NCBI RefSeq assembly: GCF_019968765.1
Contig: NZ_CP074149.1
Span: 3,596,001-3,660,000, forward strand
Source of the DNA: Enterobacter sp. JBIWA008
GTDB taxonomy: Bacteria; Pseudomonadota; Gammaproteobacteria; Enterobacterales; Enterobacteriaceae
DNA: 64,000 bases
Direction: 5' to 3'
Below the pieces are notes generated by a model. That model was given only the letters and a program-made list of their open reading frames with translations, did no database searches and was not told where the DNA came from. Made by a program: the position numbers and the translations under genes. The number at the start of each line of letters is the position of its first letter. Position 1 is the first letter of the stretch. Positions 14,500-24,804 of the stretch are shown here, in pieces.

Positions 14500-15237
14500 A
14501 TGACGCGCATGAAATATCTGGTGGCAGCGGCCACGTTGAGCCTGGCTTTGGTGGGCTGCTCCGGTTCAAATGAACAGGTCCCTGACAATCCGCCGAATGA
14601 AATCTATGCGACTGCACAACAAAAGTTGCAGGACGGTAACTGGAAACAGGCGATAACGCAACTGGAAGCGTTGGATAATCGCTATCCATTTGGTCCGTAT
14701 TCGCAGCAGGTACAGTTAGATCTCATCTACGCCTACTATAAAAATGCCGATCTGCCACTGGCTCAGGCAACAATCGATCGTTTCATGCGTCTGAACCCGA
14801 CTCATCCTAACATCGACTATGTGATGTACATGCGCGGCCTCACCAACATGGCACTGGACGACAGTGCGCTGCAGGGATTCTTCGGCGTGGATCGTTCCGA
14901 CCGTGACCCGCAGCATGCGCGTGATGCCTTCAATGACTTCTCCAAGCTGGTGCGCGGCTATCCGAACAGTCAGTACGTGACTGACGCCACCAAACGTCTG
15001 GTGTTCCTGAAAGATCGTCTGGCGAAATATGAATACTCCGTAGCGGAATACTATACCCGTCGTGGCGCATGGGTTGCCGTGGTTAACCGCGTAGAAGGTA
15101 TGCTGCGTGATTATCCGGATACTCAGGCAACGCGCGACGGCCTGAAGCTGATGGAAAATGCTTACCGTCAGATGCAGATGACCGCTCAGGCTGAAAAAGT
15201 GGCGAAAATTATCGCCGCGAACAGCAGCAACACCTGA
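14500..15237 (+). CDS. bamD: Outer membrane protein assembly factor BamD
   Basis: A 245-residue lipoprotein of the BAM complex that folds beta-barrels into the outer membrane. The signal peptide ends in the lipobox LVGC (lipidated Cys19), followed by five TPR-like helical repeats seen as alternating helix pairs through the body. It is essential in E. coli, where it binds BamA, BamC and BamE. It is divergently oriented from rluD and followed by a terminator. Another BAM subunit, bamE, is encoded at 34.6 kb. Confidence 0.97.
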   Translation: MTRMKYLVAAATLSLALVGCSGSNEQVPDNPPNEIYATAQQKLQDGNWKQAITQLEALDNRYPFGPYSQQVQLDLIYAYYKNADLPLAQATIDRFMRLNPTHPNIDYVMYMRGLTNMALDDSALQGFFGVDRSDRDPQHARDAFNDFSKLVRGYPNSQYVTDATKRLVFLKDRLAKYEYSVAEYYTRRGAWVAVVNRVEGMLRDYPDTQATRDGLKLMENAYRQMQMTAQAEKVAKIIAANSSNT

Positions 15238-15251
15238 TATTGCCTCAATGC

Positions 15252-15283
15252 AAAACGGCAGCCCGAAGGCTGCCGTTTTTTTA
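15252..15283 (+). terminator. Terminator after bamD
   Basis: AAAACGGCAGCC/GGCTGCCGTTTT hairpin with a T-run 14 bases after the bamD stop. The next 140 bases (to the CRP site) contain nothing recognised. Confidence 0.88.
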
Positions 15284-15427
15284 TTCATTTTAGGCGGTCG
15301 CTGAAGCGCTTAAGCCCCAACACATCCAGTCAACTATGGCCCCAATTTTTGCCTTCGACAAGGTAAATCTCACCTCTTCCTGCCCTGCCTCACAAAAAAG
15401 ATTCCCTGACAAAAACCGACAAAATAA

Positions 15428-15847
<420 letters not shown>

Positions 15848-15870
15848 TCCTTTAAATTGAGTGTACCGCC

Positions 15871-15900
15871 AACGCGCCTTCGGGCGCGTTTTTTGTTTTT
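15871..15900 (+). terminator. Terminator after raiA
   Basis: AACGCGCC-TTCG-GGCGCGTT hairpin with a stable UUCG tetraloop, followed by TTTTGTTTTT. Confidence 0.9.
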
Positions 15901-15902
15901 TA

Positions 15903-15932
15903 TTGACAGGGTGAAAACAGTACGAGTACTTT
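15903..15932 (+). promoter_or_regulatory. Promoter of the pheLA operon
   Basis: TTGACA (15903-15908) and TACTTT (15927-15932) with an 18-bp spacer, aligned with the known E. coli pheA promoter, which has TATAAT at this place; the -10 here is weaker. Confidence 0.65.
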
Positions 15933-15958
15933 AACGGTATCAATCACAGGATGACTTT

Positions 15959-16006
15959 ATGAAACTTACGCCGTTCTTCTTCGCATTCTTTTTTACCTTC
16001 CCCTGA
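15959..16006 (+). CDS. pheL: pheA leader peptide
   Basis: A 15-residue leader peptide, MKLTPFFFAFFFTFP, with seven phenylalanines. Ribosome stalling at these codons when Phe-tRNA is scarce prevents the downstream attenuator from forming and lets pheA be transcribed. It differs from the E. coli peptide only near the N-terminus. Confidence 0.95.
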   Translation: MKLTPFFFAFFFTFP

Positions 16007-16052
16007 ACGGGAGGCGTTTCGTCGTGTGATAAAGAATGCGAAGACGAACAAC

Positions 16053-16083
16053 AAGGCCTCCCACACCGGGGGGCCTTTTTATT
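16053..16083 (+). terminator. pheA attenuator
   Basis: AAGGCCTCC/GGGGGGCCTT hairpin followed by TTTTTATT, 30 bases before the pheA start. The preceding leader can form the competing antiterminator. Confidence 0.88.
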
Positions 16084-16112
16084 GATAACGATAAAATAAG
16101 ACAGGCAACACT

Positions 16113-17273
16113 ATGACACCGGAAAACCCGTTACTGGATCTGCGAGTAAAAATCAGCGCGCTGGATGAGAAACTGCTGGCGCTGCTGGCCGAACGCCGCG
16201 CCCTGGCCGTTGAAGTGGGCAAAGCCAAGCTGGACTCCCATCGCCCGGTACGTGATATCGACCGCGAGCGCGATCTGCTGGAACGTCTCATTCAGCTCGG
16301 CAAAGCGCATCACCTCGATGCCCACTACATTACCCGGTTGTTCCAGCTCATCATCGAAGACTCCGTTCTCACCCAGCAAGCGCTGCTCCAGCAGCATCTG
16401 AACAAAACCAATCCGCACTCTGCACGCGTCTCCTTCCTCGGACCAAAAGGCTCCTACTCCCATCTGGCAGCACGTCAGTACGCAGCCCGCCATTTTGAAG
16501 AGTTTATTGAGAGCGGCTGTGCGAAGTTTGCTGATATTTTCAATCAGGTAGAAACCGGCCAGGCGGATTACGCCGTGGTGCCGATTGAAAACACCAGCTC
16601 CGGTGCCATTAACGACGTCTACGATTTGCTGCAGCACACCAGCCTGTCGCTGGTAGGTGAGCTGACGATCCCTATCGATCACTGCGTGCTGGTCTCCAGC
16701 TCAACCGACCTGAGCACGATCGAAACGGTCTACAGTCATCCACAGCCGTTCCAGCAGTGCAGCCAGTTCCTGAACCGCTATCCGAACTGGAAAATTGAGT
16801 ACACCGAAAGCACCTCGGCGGCGATGGAAAAAGTGGCGCAGGCTAACTCCCCAACCGTCGCTGCGCTCGGCAGCGAAGCGGGCGGCGCGCTGTATGGTTT
16901 ACAGGTGCTGGAACGCAACCTGGCGAACCAGACGCAAAACATCACTCGCTTCGTGGTGCTGGCGCGTAAAGCTATTGATGTCTCGGATCAGGTTCCGGCT
17001 AAAACGACCCTGCTGATGGCCACCGGCCAACAGGCCGGTGCGCTGGTTGAAGCCCTGCTGGTGCTGCGTAACCACAACCTGATCATGACCAGGCTGGAAT
17101 CACGCCCAATCCACGGTAACCCGTGGGAAGAGATGTTTTACCTGGATATCCAGGCCAACCTGGAGTCTGCTTCCATGCAGAAGGCCCTGCGCGAACTGGG
17201 CGAGATCACGCGTTCCATGAAAGTGCTAGGCTGCTATCCTAGCGAAAACGTCGTCCCGGTCGATCCGACCTAA
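16113..17273 (+). CDS. pheA: Bifunctional chorismate mutase / prephenate dehydratase
   Basis: 386 residues, the E. coli length. An N-terminal AroQ chorismate mutase domain (1-90; [19 protein letters not shown]) is followed by the prephenate dehydratase domain (about 105-285; [14 protein letters not shown] and the VPIENTSSG catalytic Thr region) and a C-terminal ACT domain (about 298-380; [17 protein letters not shown]) that senses phenylalanine. It turns chorismate into phenylpyruvate for phenylalanine synthesis, controlled by the pheL attenuator. Its stop overlaps the convergent SMP-30 gene by four bases. Confidence 0.98.
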   Translation: MTPENPLLDLRVKISALDEKLLALLAERRALAVEVGKAKLDSHRPVRDIDRERDLLERLIQLGKAHHLDAHYITRLFQLIIEDSVLTQQALLQQHLNKTNPHSARVSFLGPKGSYSHLAARQYAARHFEEFIESGCAKFADIFNQVETGQADYAVVPIENTSSGAINDVYDLLQHTSLSLVGELTIPIDHCVLVSSSTDLSTIETVYSHPQPFQQCSQFLNRYPNWKIEYTESTSAAMEKVAQANSPTVAALGSEAGGALYGLQVLERNLANQTQNITRFVVLARKAIDVSDQVPAKTTLLMATGQQAGALVEALLVLRNHNLIMTRLESRPIHGNPWEEMFYLDIQANLESASMQKALRELGEITRSMKVLGCYPSENVVPVDPT

Positions 17274-18142
17274 CGTTCGATAAAGCGGCTTTTCTTCATC
17301 CCTGCCACGCTCACCGGCAGGGTGAAGATGGCGCCGGAGAGCGGATACTTTGCCACCTCCTCTGCGTCCATATTTTCCCGCGTGGTGGTAATAAACAGCG
17401 TTTTCATATCATCGCCGCCAAAGCAAACCATCGTCGGGCAACGCACCGGCATGCGATATTCTTCCAGCTGCTCCCCTTGCGGAGAAAAACGCGCAATACG
17501 CCAGCCGTCAAATAGCGCGCTCCAGTAGCAGCCTTCCACATCCATTGCCGCGCCGTCCGGTATCCCTTCGCCCTCTTTAAACTGACGAAACACCTCACGC
17601 CTGCCGGGTTCGCCCTGCTCATCAAGCGGCGTACGGTAAATAACGCCGTTTGGCGTGTCGGAGGTAAACATCCATTGATTATCCGGGCTAAACGCTAAGC
17701 CGTTGTGGCCGTGAATATCGCACTGGATCACTCTCGGCGTCAGGTCGTTGTCGATGCGCATCAGCAGGGCGCCGTTGTAATCTCCCGGCCCCCAGAACGT
17801 GCCCGCATAGAACCGGCCCTGATGATCGGTACCCCCATCGTTAAAACGTGCCAGCTGCGGGTTAGAGGGGTTGTCGCACACCTTGCGCTGCAGAAGGCCA
17901 TGCTTATCGGCAAGCCAGATGCCATTACGCATGGCGACGATAAACCCGCCGCGCTCGCGCAGCGCGAAACAGCCCACCTCCTCGTGGAAAGAAAGCACGG
18001 TGTGTTCCGCCGTCGGCAGATGGTAGCGGTGGATCTCTCCTTCCAGAATATCGGCCCAGTAGAGCGCGTGCTCTTCTGCGCTCCACGTCGGGCATTCAGG
18101 CAGATGCCCGGTGTAATTCAACAGCTGCTGCGGTTCGGCCAT
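17270..18142 (-). CDS. SMP-30/gluconolactonase/LRE family protein
   Basis: A 290-residue six-bladed beta-propeller of the SMP-30 family, whose members are metal-dependent lactonases of sugar acids or related esterases. The visible metal-site pattern is the N-terminal ECPTW Glu, the Asn of RFNDGGTD, the Asn of [10 protein letters not shown] and the Asp of IPDGAAMD. No signal peptide is seen, so it should be cytoplasmic. The substrate cannot be told from the sequence. It sits between pheA and tyrA, a junction directly adjacent in E. coli K-12, and lies downstream of the tyrA terminator on the same strand. Confidence 0.85.
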   Translation of the reverse strand: MAEPQQLLNYTGHLPECPTWSAEEHALYWADILEGEIHRYHLPTAEHTVLSFHEEVGCFALRERGGFIVAMRNGIWLADKHGLLQRKVCDNPSNPQLARFNDGGTDHQGRFYAGTFWGPGDYNGALLMRIDNDLTPRVIQCDIHGHNGLAFSPDNQWMFTSDTPNGVIYRTPLDEQGEPGRREVFRQFKEGEGIPDGAAMDVEGCYWSALFDGWRIARFSPQGEQLEEYRMPVRCPTMVCFGGDDMKTLFITTTRENMDAEEVAKYPLSGAIFTLPVSVAGMKKSRFIER

Positions 18143-18153
18143 GACAGTTCCCC

Positions 18154-18184
18154 AAAATAAAAAAAGCCAGCATTGCTGGCTTTC
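18154..18184 (-). terminator. Terminator after tyrA
   Basis: AAAGCCAGC-AAT-GCTGGCTTT hairpin with a T-rich tail on the minus strand; it separates aroF-tyrA from the SMP-30 gene. Confidence 0.9.
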
Positions 18185-18202
18185 AGTATATACATCATCA
18201 GA

Positions 18203-19324
18203 TTACTGGCGACTGTCATTTGCCTGACGCAACAGCGTCCGGCTCTCACTCTGGAAACGCTGCGCGTAATCGCCAAACCAGTGCTCGACCTTGCGGAAGC
18301 TGTCGATAAATGCCTGCTTGTCTCCGTGCTCCAGTAGCGTAATGGCTTCACCAAAGCGCTGATAGTAGCGCTTGATGAGCGCCAGGTTGTTCTCTGAGGA
18401 CATAATAATGTCCGCGTAAAGCTGCGGATCCTGAGCAAACAGGCGCCCGACCATCGCCAGCTCCAGACGATAGATAGGTGAAGAGAGCGCCAGCAGCTGT
18501 TCTAGCTGCACGTTCTCTTCCGCCAGATGCAGACCGTAGGCAAACGTCGCAAAGTGGCGCAGCGCCTGAATAAACGCCATGTTCTGATCGTGCTCGACCG
18601 CGCTGATGCGGTGCAGTCGCGCGCCCCATACCTGAATTTGTTCCAGGAACCACTGATAGGCTTCCGGCTGGCGGCCGTCGCAGTAAACCACCACCTGCTT
18701 TGCCAGGCTGCCGCTGTCCGGGCCAAACATCGGGTGCAGACCCAGCACCGGACCCGTATGCGCAGCCAGCATGGCCTGCAGCGGACCATTTTTGACGGAG
18801 GCCAGATCCACCAGGATGCAATCTTTCGGTAAAGTAGGCAGCTTTTCGATGATCTGCTCCGTCACGTGGATCGGCACGCTGACGATCACCATTCCGGCAT
18901 CTTTCATAAGTTCCGGAGCATGCGCCCAGTCCTCTTTTTCCAGAATGCGCACCTGATAGCCAGAAAGGGTCAGCATTTTTTCAAACAGGCGCCCCATCTG
19001 TCCTGCACCGCCAACAATCACCACCGGCCGCAGGGACGGGCAGAGGGTTTTAAAGCCCTTGTCGTTTTCACTGGAATAGGATTCCCGCATTACGCGACGC
19101 AGAACATCCTCAATCAAGTCCGGCGAAACACCCAGCGCCTGGGCCTCTTTGCGACGGGAGGCCAGCATGGACGCCTCGCGCTCCGGGACGTAAATCGGCA
19201 GGCCGTATTTGCTTTTCACCTCACCGACTTCGGCAACCAGCGCCATGCGGCGCGCCAGCAGGTCCAGAAGCGCCTTGTCCACTTCATCAATTTGATCGCG
19301 CAGTGCGGTCAATTCAGCAACCAT
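18203..19324 (-). CDS. tyrA: Bifunctional chorismate mutase / prephenate dehydrogenase
   Basis: 373 residues, as in E. coli. An AroQ chorismate mutase domain (1-90) is fused to a prephenate dehydrogenase domain with the NAD-binding [10 protein letters not shown] loop near residue 105 and the conserved HPMFGPD near 197. It makes 4-hydroxyphenylpyruvate for tyrosine synthesis. It follows aroF by ten bases in one operon under TyrR. Confidence 0.98.
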   Translation of the reverse strand: MVAELTALRDQIDEVDKALLDLLARRMALVAEVGEVKSKYGLPIYVPEREASMLASRRKEAQALGVSPDLIEDVLRRVMRESYSSENDKGFKTLCPSLRPVVIVGGAGQMGRLFEKMLTLSGYQVRILEKEDWAHAPELMKDAGMVIVSVPIHVTEQIIEKLPTLPKDCILVDLASVKNGPLQAMLAAHTGPVLGLHPMFGPDSGSLAKQVVVYCDGRQPEAYQWFLEQIQVWGARLHRISAVEHDQNMAFIQALRHFATFAYGLHLAEENVQLEQLLALSSPIYRLELAMVGRLFAQDPQLYADIIMSSENNLALIKRYYQRFGEAITLLEHGDKQAFIDSFRKVEHWFGDYAQRFQSESRTLLRQANDSRQ

Positions 19325-19334
19325 AACTAACCTC

Positions 19335-20405
19335 TTAAGCCAGACGCGTCGCCAGCTGGCCGTTCAAATCTTTGTGGATCTCACGCAGCAGCGCATCGGT
19401 GGTTTCCCAGCTGATGCAGGCATCCGTCACGGAAACGCCGTGCTTCATTGCACTGCGCGGTTGTTCAGATGATTGATTGCCTTCATTAATATTGCTCTCA
19501 ATCATCAGACCGATAATAGAACGGTTGCCGTCTTTGATCTGTGCGACCACGGACTCCGCAACCGCAGGCTGGCGACGGTAATCTTTATTCGAATTACCAT
19601 GACTGCAATCTACCATCAGTGCCGGGCGCAGTCCCGCCTGCTCCATCTCTTTTTCACACTGCGCCACGTCTGCCGGGCTGTAGTTTGGCGCTTTACCGCC
19701 GCGCAGGATCACATGGCCGTCCGGGTTGCCCTGCGTTTGCAGGAGGCATACCTGGCCCGCCTGGTTGATACCGACGAAACGGTGCGGCATGGCGGCAGCG
19801 CGCATGGCGTTGATCGCCGTCGCCAGGCTGCCGTCGGTACCGTTTTTAAAGCCAACCGGCATTGACAGGCCAGACGCCATCTCGCGGTGGGTTTGCGATT
19901 CCGTCGTACGCGCACCAATCGCGGACCAGCTGAACAGATCGCCCAGGTACTGCGGGCTGTTCGGGTCCAGCGCTTCGGTTGCCAGCGGCAGCCCCATGCT
20001 GACCAGCTCCACCAGCAGGCGACGCGCAATCTTCAGGCCTGCTTCCACATCAAACGAGCCATCCATGTGCGGATCGTTAATCAACCCTTTCCAGCCGACG
20101 GTCGTACGTGGCTTCTCAAAATAGACGCGCATCACCAGATAGAGGCTATCGCTGACCTCCTCCGCTAACGCTTTAAATCGACGAGCATATTCAATGGCGG
20201 TTTCAGGATCGTGAATGGAGCAAGGACCGCATACCACCAGCAGGCGCGGATCGCGGCCGGCGATAATGTCAGAAATGGTCTGGCGAGAGTGCTCGATCTG
20301 AGCCTCCTGCGCGACGCTCAGCGGAAATTCCGCTTTCAGCTGGTCCGGAGTGATTAACACCTGTTCGTCAGTGATATGTACGTTGTTCAGCGCGTCTTTT
20401 TGCAT
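19335..20405 (-). CDS. aroF: Tyrosine-sensitive DAHP synthase
   Basis: A 356-residue 3-deoxy-7-phosphoheptulonate synthase that joins phosphoenolpyruvate and erythrose 4-phosphate, the first step of the shikimate pathway. The conserved stretches [27 protein letters not shown] and [10 protein letters not shown] supply the metal and substrate ligands. The start at ATG 20405 ([11 protein letters not shown]) gives the E. coli length; the frame is open 15 codons further, into the operator region. TyrR boxes lie just upstream and tyrA follows in the operon. Confidence 0.97.
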   Translation of the reverse strand: MQKDALNNVHITDEQVLITPDQLKAEFPLSVAQEAQIEHSRQTISDIIAGRDPRLLVVCGPCSIHDPETAIEYARRFKALAEEVSDSLYLVMRVYFEKPRTTVGWKGLINDPHMDGSFDVEAGLKIARRLLVELVSMGLPLATEALDPNSPQYLGDLFSWSAIGARTTESQTHREMASGLSMPVGFKNGTDGSLATAINAMRAAAMPHRFVGINQAGQVCLLQTQGNPDGHVILRGGKAPNYSPADVAQCEKEMEQAGLRPALMVDCSHGNSNKDYRRQPAVAESVVAQIKDGNRSIIGLMIESNINEGNQSSEQPRSAMKHGVSVTDACISWETTDALLREIHKDLNGQLATRLA

Positions 20406-20471
20406 GATGGCGATCCTGTAAAGCTCGTTTGCGATAGTTGTTTTCCTCAATGAGGTGAAAACACGATACCA

Positions 20472-20570
20472 TAAAAAGTAAACTTTTCAATCCAAAATAC
20501 GTACACATAAGTTTACATGCATCAATTTATTGCAAAAATAAGCCGATAAAAACGTAAACTTTAAATTACA
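20472..20570 (-). promoter_or_regulatory. Three TyrR boxes upstream of aroF
   Basis: Minus-strand sites TGTAATTTAAAGTTTACG (20553-20570), TGTAAACTTATGTGTACG (20500-20517) and TGAAAAGTTTACTTTTTA (20472-20489) resemble the TyrR consensus TGTAAAN6TTTACA. E. coli aroF also has three boxes, which mediate repression with tyrosine. Confidence 0.85.
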
Positions 20571-20618
20571 TACAATTTTCTTTAGCCAGGCTATGCTGAA
20601 GAAAAAAGGAGAATGGCT

Positions 20619-20993
20619 ATGCGTTCAATTGCTCTCGCGCTGTTGTCGCTGTTTTTAACGGGCTGTCAGATCAATCCTTACACCTTCCAGCCCGACTGGA
20701 CCAGTCCATCCTGGTTTGATGCTGGTAAAGAAGACGCCATGAATGGCCTGCCGGTTAAAGATAACCAGACCCTGGCCGATAGTTTTAACGACACCCACGT
20801 TGATCGTAGTGAATATCTTCGCGGCTATGCCGATGGTCAGAAGAAAGTCTGTGAAGAGGGGTTTATTCATGCCTGGGGATTAGCCGGCAAATCGTTCCCT
20901 GCCAGTTGCGATACAACCGAAAACGCGGCAAAACTGCGCGCGTCATGGCAGAAAGGAATGGATGAAAGTATGCGTTCCAGCAGACTGAATTAA
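20619..20993 (+). CDS. yfiL: DUF2799 lipoprotein YfiL
   Basis: A 124-residue predicted lipoprotein with signal peptide and lipobox LTGC, followed by a DUF2799-type body rich in aromatic residues with repeated Gly-Tyr/Asp motifs (YLRGYADGQKK). Function unknown. ATG 20619 has an AAGGAG at proper spacing; the in-frame ATG at 20613 lies too close to it. It is divergent from aroF. Confidence 0.83.
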   Translation: MRSIALALLSLFLTGCQINPYTFQPDWTSPSWFDAGKEDAMNGLPVKDNQTLADSFNDTHVDRSEYLRGYADGQKKVCEEGFIHAWGLAGKSFPASCDTTENAAKLRASWQKGMDESMRSSRLN

Positions 20994-21131
20994 GTCTATT
21001 TTTATCCACCGAAAAATAAACAACTGTAGGATTTAGCTTAGGTCGGCCTCATGCTATTTCTGACATAATGACGGCCCTGATAAACAATGGTATTCTGCCC
21101 GCAACTCTTAAGGACATCTATTTCCGGAGCG

Positions 21132-21683
21132 ATGTGGCGGATTCTGGTGAGAAATTTATTCTTGATCTCTTTTTTCCGACTCACTCTGGTGCTAACGCTG
21201 TTCCTTATGATGGGCCCTGCGGCGGCAGGCACGCTTACGGAGACGGATAAATCGGTACGCTCGATTGTCTCAGGCATTGTGAGCTATACGCGATGGCCGT
21301 CACTATCCGGGCAGCCCAGACTTTGCGTCTATGCCACTTCTCACTATACGCACGCGCTCAGCGGCGACGAAGGGCACAACGAGTTACCCTATACTCCCGT
21401 TATTGTACGTAACGATCGGGAAGCCCTGGCCGCTACGTGCGATGCGATTTATTTCGGGTCTGAATCACCGGCAAAACAACTTGAATTAATAAGTCAATAT
21501 CAGGGCAGAGCGTTGCTATTAATCTCAGAGCAAAATCCGGAATGTGTAATTGGCAGTGCCTTTTGCCTGATAATCGATCGCGGCCAGGTACGGTTCTCCG
21601 TCAACCTGGATGCGTTGACGCGCAGTGGCGTAAGAGTCAATCCGGATGTATTAATGCTGGCACGGAATAAGCAGCATGGATAA
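21132..21683 (+). CDS. yfiR: Periplasmic inhibitor YfiR of the diguanylate cyclase DgcN
   Basis: A DUF4154/YfiR family protein of about 183 residues with an N-terminal hydrophobic segment likely acting as a signal peptide (cleavage after GPAAAG). Conserved cysteines and the C-terminal FCLIID..VRFSVNLDALTRSGVRVNPDVLMLAR block are family hallmarks. In Pseudomonas and E. coli, YfiR binds the periplasmic part of YfiN and keeps cyclic-di-GMP synthesis off until released by redox stress or YfiB. The start is uncertain because upstream in-frame ATGs exist. It overlaps dgcN by eight bases. Confidence 0.85.
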   Translation: MWRILVRNLFLISFFRLTLVLTLFLMMGPAAAGTLTETDKSVRSIVSGIVSYTRWPSLSGQPRLCVYATSHYTHALSGDEGHNELPYTPVIVRNDREALAATCDAIYFGSESPAKQLELISQYQGRALLLISEQNPECVIGSAFCLIIDRGQVRFSVNLDALTRSGVRVNPDVLMLARNKQHG

Positions 21684-22896
21684 AGATTTCACTTCAACGC
21701 CGCGTCCGACGTTTAAAAGAACGTTGAGGCGAAACAGCATGATAAGCGTCATTATCACAATGACGTTAATATGGCTGTTACTCTGTTTTGCATCCGTCGT
21801 GACGTTAAAACAATATGCGCAAAAGAATCTAGAATTAACCGGCGCCACAATGAGTCACAGCCTGGAAGCCTCGCTGGTATTCAACGACTCGCTGGCGGCC
21901 AACGAAACGCTTGCAGCCCTGGGCAAACAGGGGCAGTTTGCCGTGGCCGAGGTTATCAACGCGCATAAAAAGCGGTTTGCCTACTGGTCCTGGAACCCGG
22001 AGGATAACAACGATACGCTGGGCGCACTGGTCAGCCGCTGGCTTTTCCCCGTACCGATTGCGCAGCCTGTCATGCATAACGGCGCAACGATCGGCGAAAT
22101 TCGCCTTACCGCGCGTGACAGTTTGATCGGCCACTTCATCTGGACGTCGTTTGCCGTACTTACCGGCTGTATTCTCTTTGCCGCTGTCGTTGCGCTCATC
22201 ATTACCCAGTCTTTGCATCACGGGATGGTCACGGCCCTGCAAAACATTACAGACGTCGTGCATGACGTTCGCACTAACCGCAACTTCTCCCGCCGGGTGA
22301 AAGACGGGCGTATCGAAGAGTTTCACCAGTTTGGTGAAGACTTCAACAGCCTTCTGGATGAAATGGAAGAGTGGCAGCTGAAGCTCCAGGCGAAAAACGC
22401 TCAGCTGTTGCGTACCGCCATGCATGACCCGCTCACCGGTCTTGCCAACCGCGCTGCGTTTCGTAACAGCATTTCGGCCTTAATGAACGACCCTTCGGCC
22501 AAAACAAACTCGGCCCTGCTCTTCCTCGACGGTGATAATTTTAAGTTTATTAACGACACCTGGGGTCACGCGGCAGGAGACTGCGTGCTGATCGAAGTCG
22601 CCAGCAGGATGATGGAGTTTGGCGACAAACGTCATCAGTCCTATCGCCTCGGCGGTGATGAATTTGCCATGGTGCTGTACGGCGTGCACTCCGAGCTTGA
22701 GGTTCAACACATTTGTGCTGCGCTATCGCAGCAGTTTATCCGTCCGTTTGATCTTCATAACGGACAAAAAGCATCAATGTCACTCAGCATTGGCTTTGCT
22801 CTGGCGTGGGAAAATGCTTCTGTGGAAGCATTACTGGAGAGGGCTGACCGCAATATGTACCAGGTTAAAAACCAGCGTACGAAAACAATAAGTTAG
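21676..22896 (+). CDS. dgcN: Diguanylate cyclase DgcN (YfiN)
   Basis: A 406-residue inner-membrane diguanylate cyclase: N-terminal transmembrane helix (about 22-45), periplasmic CHASE8-type sensor part, second helix (about 150-175), HAMP linker and GGDEF domain (about 250-400) with an intact RLGGDEF catalytic motif near 325. It converts two GTP into c-di-GMP and in E. coli also halts division under envelope stress. Its activity is governed by the neighbours YfiR (inhibitor) and YfiB (outer-membrane activator) in one operon. Confidence 0.94.
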   Translation: MDKDFTSTPRPTFKRTLRRNSMISVIITMTLIWLLLCFASVVTLKQYAQKNLELTGATMSHSLEASLVFNDSLAANETLAALGKQGQFAVAEVINAHKKRFAYWSWNPEDNNDTLGALVSRWLFPVPIAQPVMHNGATIGEIRLTARDSLIGHFIWTSFAVLTGCILFAAVVALIITQSLHHGMVTALQNITDVVHDVRTNRNFSRRVKDGRIEEFHQFGEDFNSLLDEMEEWQLKLQAKNAQLLRTAMHDPLTGLANRAAFRNSISALMNDPSAKTNSALLFLDGDNFKFINDTWGHAAGDCVLIEVASRMMEFGDKRHQSYRLGGDEFAMVLYGVHSELEVQHICAALSQQFIRPFDLHNGQKASMSLSIGFALAWENASVEALLERADRNMYQVKNQRTKTIS

Positions 22897-22908
22897 AAAG
22901 GATACACT

Positions 22909-23394
22909 ATGTTAAAACGTTACTTCGCGCCGTTAGTACTGGCCTCACTGGTTCTGGCAGGCTGCCAGTCGCCGCCGGAAGGCAAATTCACTCCTGAGCA
23001 AATTGCGGCGATGAAGTCTTACGGTTTTAACGAACTGAACGGTGACTGGTCGCTTGGCATGTCGGACACCATCCTGTTTGCTAAAAATGACGCCAGACTG
23101 CGTTCTGAGAGTGAAACGCAGATCCAGTCCATGGCCTCTCGCCTGGCGGAAACAGGCCTGACCCATGCGCGAATGGACGGTCACACGGATAATTACGGTG
23201 AAGAAAGCTACAACGAAGCGCTGTCGTTAAAACGCGCCAATGCCGTGGCCGAAGCCTGGTCGAAGGGTGCAAATATCCCACGCAGCAATCTCACCACGCG
23301 GGGGTTAGGTCAAAAATACCCGGTTGCGAGCAACAGCACCCCGCAAGGGCGCGCTGAAAACCGCCGCGTCGCGGTGGTGATCAGCACGCCATAG
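22909..23394 (+). CDS. yfiB: OmpA-like lipoprotein YfiB
   Basis: 161 residues: signal peptide with lipobox LAGC, then an OmpA_C peptidoglycan-binding domain (about 55-155) with MDGHTDNYGEESYNEALSLKRANAV and a C-terminal RAENRRVAVVI. In the YfiBNR system it is the outer-membrane, peptidoglycan-anchored partner that sequesters YfiR. It follows dgcN by 12 bases, completing the operon. Confidence 0.93.
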   Translation: MLKRYFAPLVLASLVLAGCQSPPEGKFTPEQIAAMKSYGFNELNGDWSLGMSDTILFAKNDARLRSESETQIQSMASRLAETGLTHARMDGHTDNYGEESYNEALSLKRANAVAEAWSKGANIPRSNLTTRGLGQKYPVASNSTPQGRAENRRVAVVISTP

Positions 23395-23396
23395 GA

Positions 23397-24767
23397 TTAT
23401 TTAGCGGATGATTCGGCGAGCGTCACCCTGGCTGCCGCTCGCCAGCGCAGCCAGTCCACCAGAACAAACAGCGCCAGGCTCACGCCCATGACCGGCAGGG
23501 CCAGCCCCAGCAGTACGCTGATTATCAGCGTAACCCCTCTTCCCCACCCTGACAGCGCCAGCCAGCTCTGACAAAGCGTCTGTACCGGACTTACTGCCGA
23601 CTGTGCCGGACGACGCATCCACCACATCCGGTAACCCCATATGATGAGCACGCACAGGGCGAGGCCGAACGCCACGAGCAGCAGCTGATTCACCAGCCCG
23701 AATAAGATCCCCATATGGAAATCCACGCCCCAGCGGGTCAGTTTTGCCATTAACGGAAAATCCTCGAATCGGGTTCTGTCCAGGACCTGCATCGTATGTG
23801 GATCAACCGCCACGGCGTCCACCTGGGTCGGCCAGCTGCGATCGATTTCCGTCACCGTCCAGCCGCGATCCGCCGTTTTCGCCGGGCGGATCTCCAGCCT
23901 GTTGGCATCAATCCCTGCGTTACGCGCAGCGCTTAACACCCCATCAAACCGCGTCAAATCCATCGCCATTTCCGGCATCATCATTCCGCCGTGATGACCT
24001 CTATGTTCGGCATGTTCATCCACAATCTCATGTTGGCCGGAAAGCGTCGTGTTCACCTGCGGGGTTAGCCAGTTCATCTCAGCCCGCAGCTTATCAACGT
24101 TCCCCCCAGCCCACTGAGACCAGGTCAGGCCGGTTGCTGAGAACAGCAGCATTCCACCCAGCAGACTCCAGCCCAGCGTCACGTGCACCCGACGCCGGTT
24201 CTGGAAGCGATTGTTGATCCGCCGCTTGGGTCGGGTATAAAACCACAGGACAATACCGCCCAGCGCGGCTACCCACATCCACGAGGCCGCAAGCTCGCTG
24301 TAAAGGCGCCCAATGTCGCCCAGCATCAGGGACGTATGCAGGTAATCAATGGTCTGACGCAGGGGTAAAATCCCGCTGGTGCCGTATACCGTCAGATCTC
24401 CCAGCACCGCCAGGCTTACCGGATCAATAAAGATAGCCCGGTTCTCCGATGGCCCAAGTTTCGGGTCAGCAAACATCACGCGGGTGGTTTCACCTTCAAC
24501 CAGCGCCGGGCGAACGGCATGCAAACGTAAATCTGATCCAACGGTTTTTTCCGCCACGGCGATTTGTTCCGCCAGAGGCTGTGGCTCGCCCACTGAATCC
24601 GTGTGGAGCGCGTGCCGGTAGAGTGCGTTTTCCAGCTGTGGGGTCGCCACATACAGCGTTCCGGTCAGCGCGGCGAAGAAGATAAACGGGCCGACAAACA
24701 GCCCAACGTAGAAATGAAGGCGACGCAGCAGGTTTCCCCATGCCGCGCGCGAGGTGCAGGTAGTCAT
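23397..24767 (-). CDS. PepSY-associated TM-helix protein (PiuB-like)
   Basis: A 456-residue inner-membrane protein of the PepSY_TM family, often found with siderophore or metal uptake genes and proposed to act in iron release or reduction. Four main hydrophobic segments are seen, near residues 18-40, 160-180, 205-225 and 345-440. A large periplasmic loop contains a His/Met-rich stretch (HAEHRGHHGGMMM) that looks like a metal site. It is absent between yfiB and rplS in the E. coli K-12 map as remembered. It follows the DUF2946 gene by 37 bases, probably one operon. The specific substrate is unknown. Confidence 0.82.
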   Translation of the reverse strand: MTTCTSRAAWGNLLRRLHFYVGLFVGPFIFFAALTGTLYVATPQLENALYRHALHTDSVGEPQPLAEQIAVAEKTVGSDLRLHAVRPALVEGETTRVMFADPKLGPSENRAIFIDPVSLAVLGDLTVYGTSGILPLRQTIDYLHTSLMLGDIGRLYSELAASWMWVAALGGIVLWFYTRPKRRINNRFQNRRRVHVTLGWSLLGGMLLFSATGLTWSQWAGGNVDKLRAEMNWLTPQVNTTLSGQHEIVDEHAEHRGHHGGMMMPEMAMDLTRFDGVLSAARNAGIDANRLEIRPAKTADRGWTVTEIDRSWPTQVDAVAVDPHTMQVLDRTRFEDFPLMAKLTRWGVDFHMGILFGLVNQLLLVAFGLALCVLIIWGYRMWWMRRPAQSAVSPVQTLCQSWLALSGWGRGVTLIISVLLGLALPVMGVSLALFVLVDWLRWRAAARVTLAESSAK

Positions 24768-24804
24768 ACTTTTCCTTTTTAAGGCAAAAAGTTATCGATA
24801 TTTT

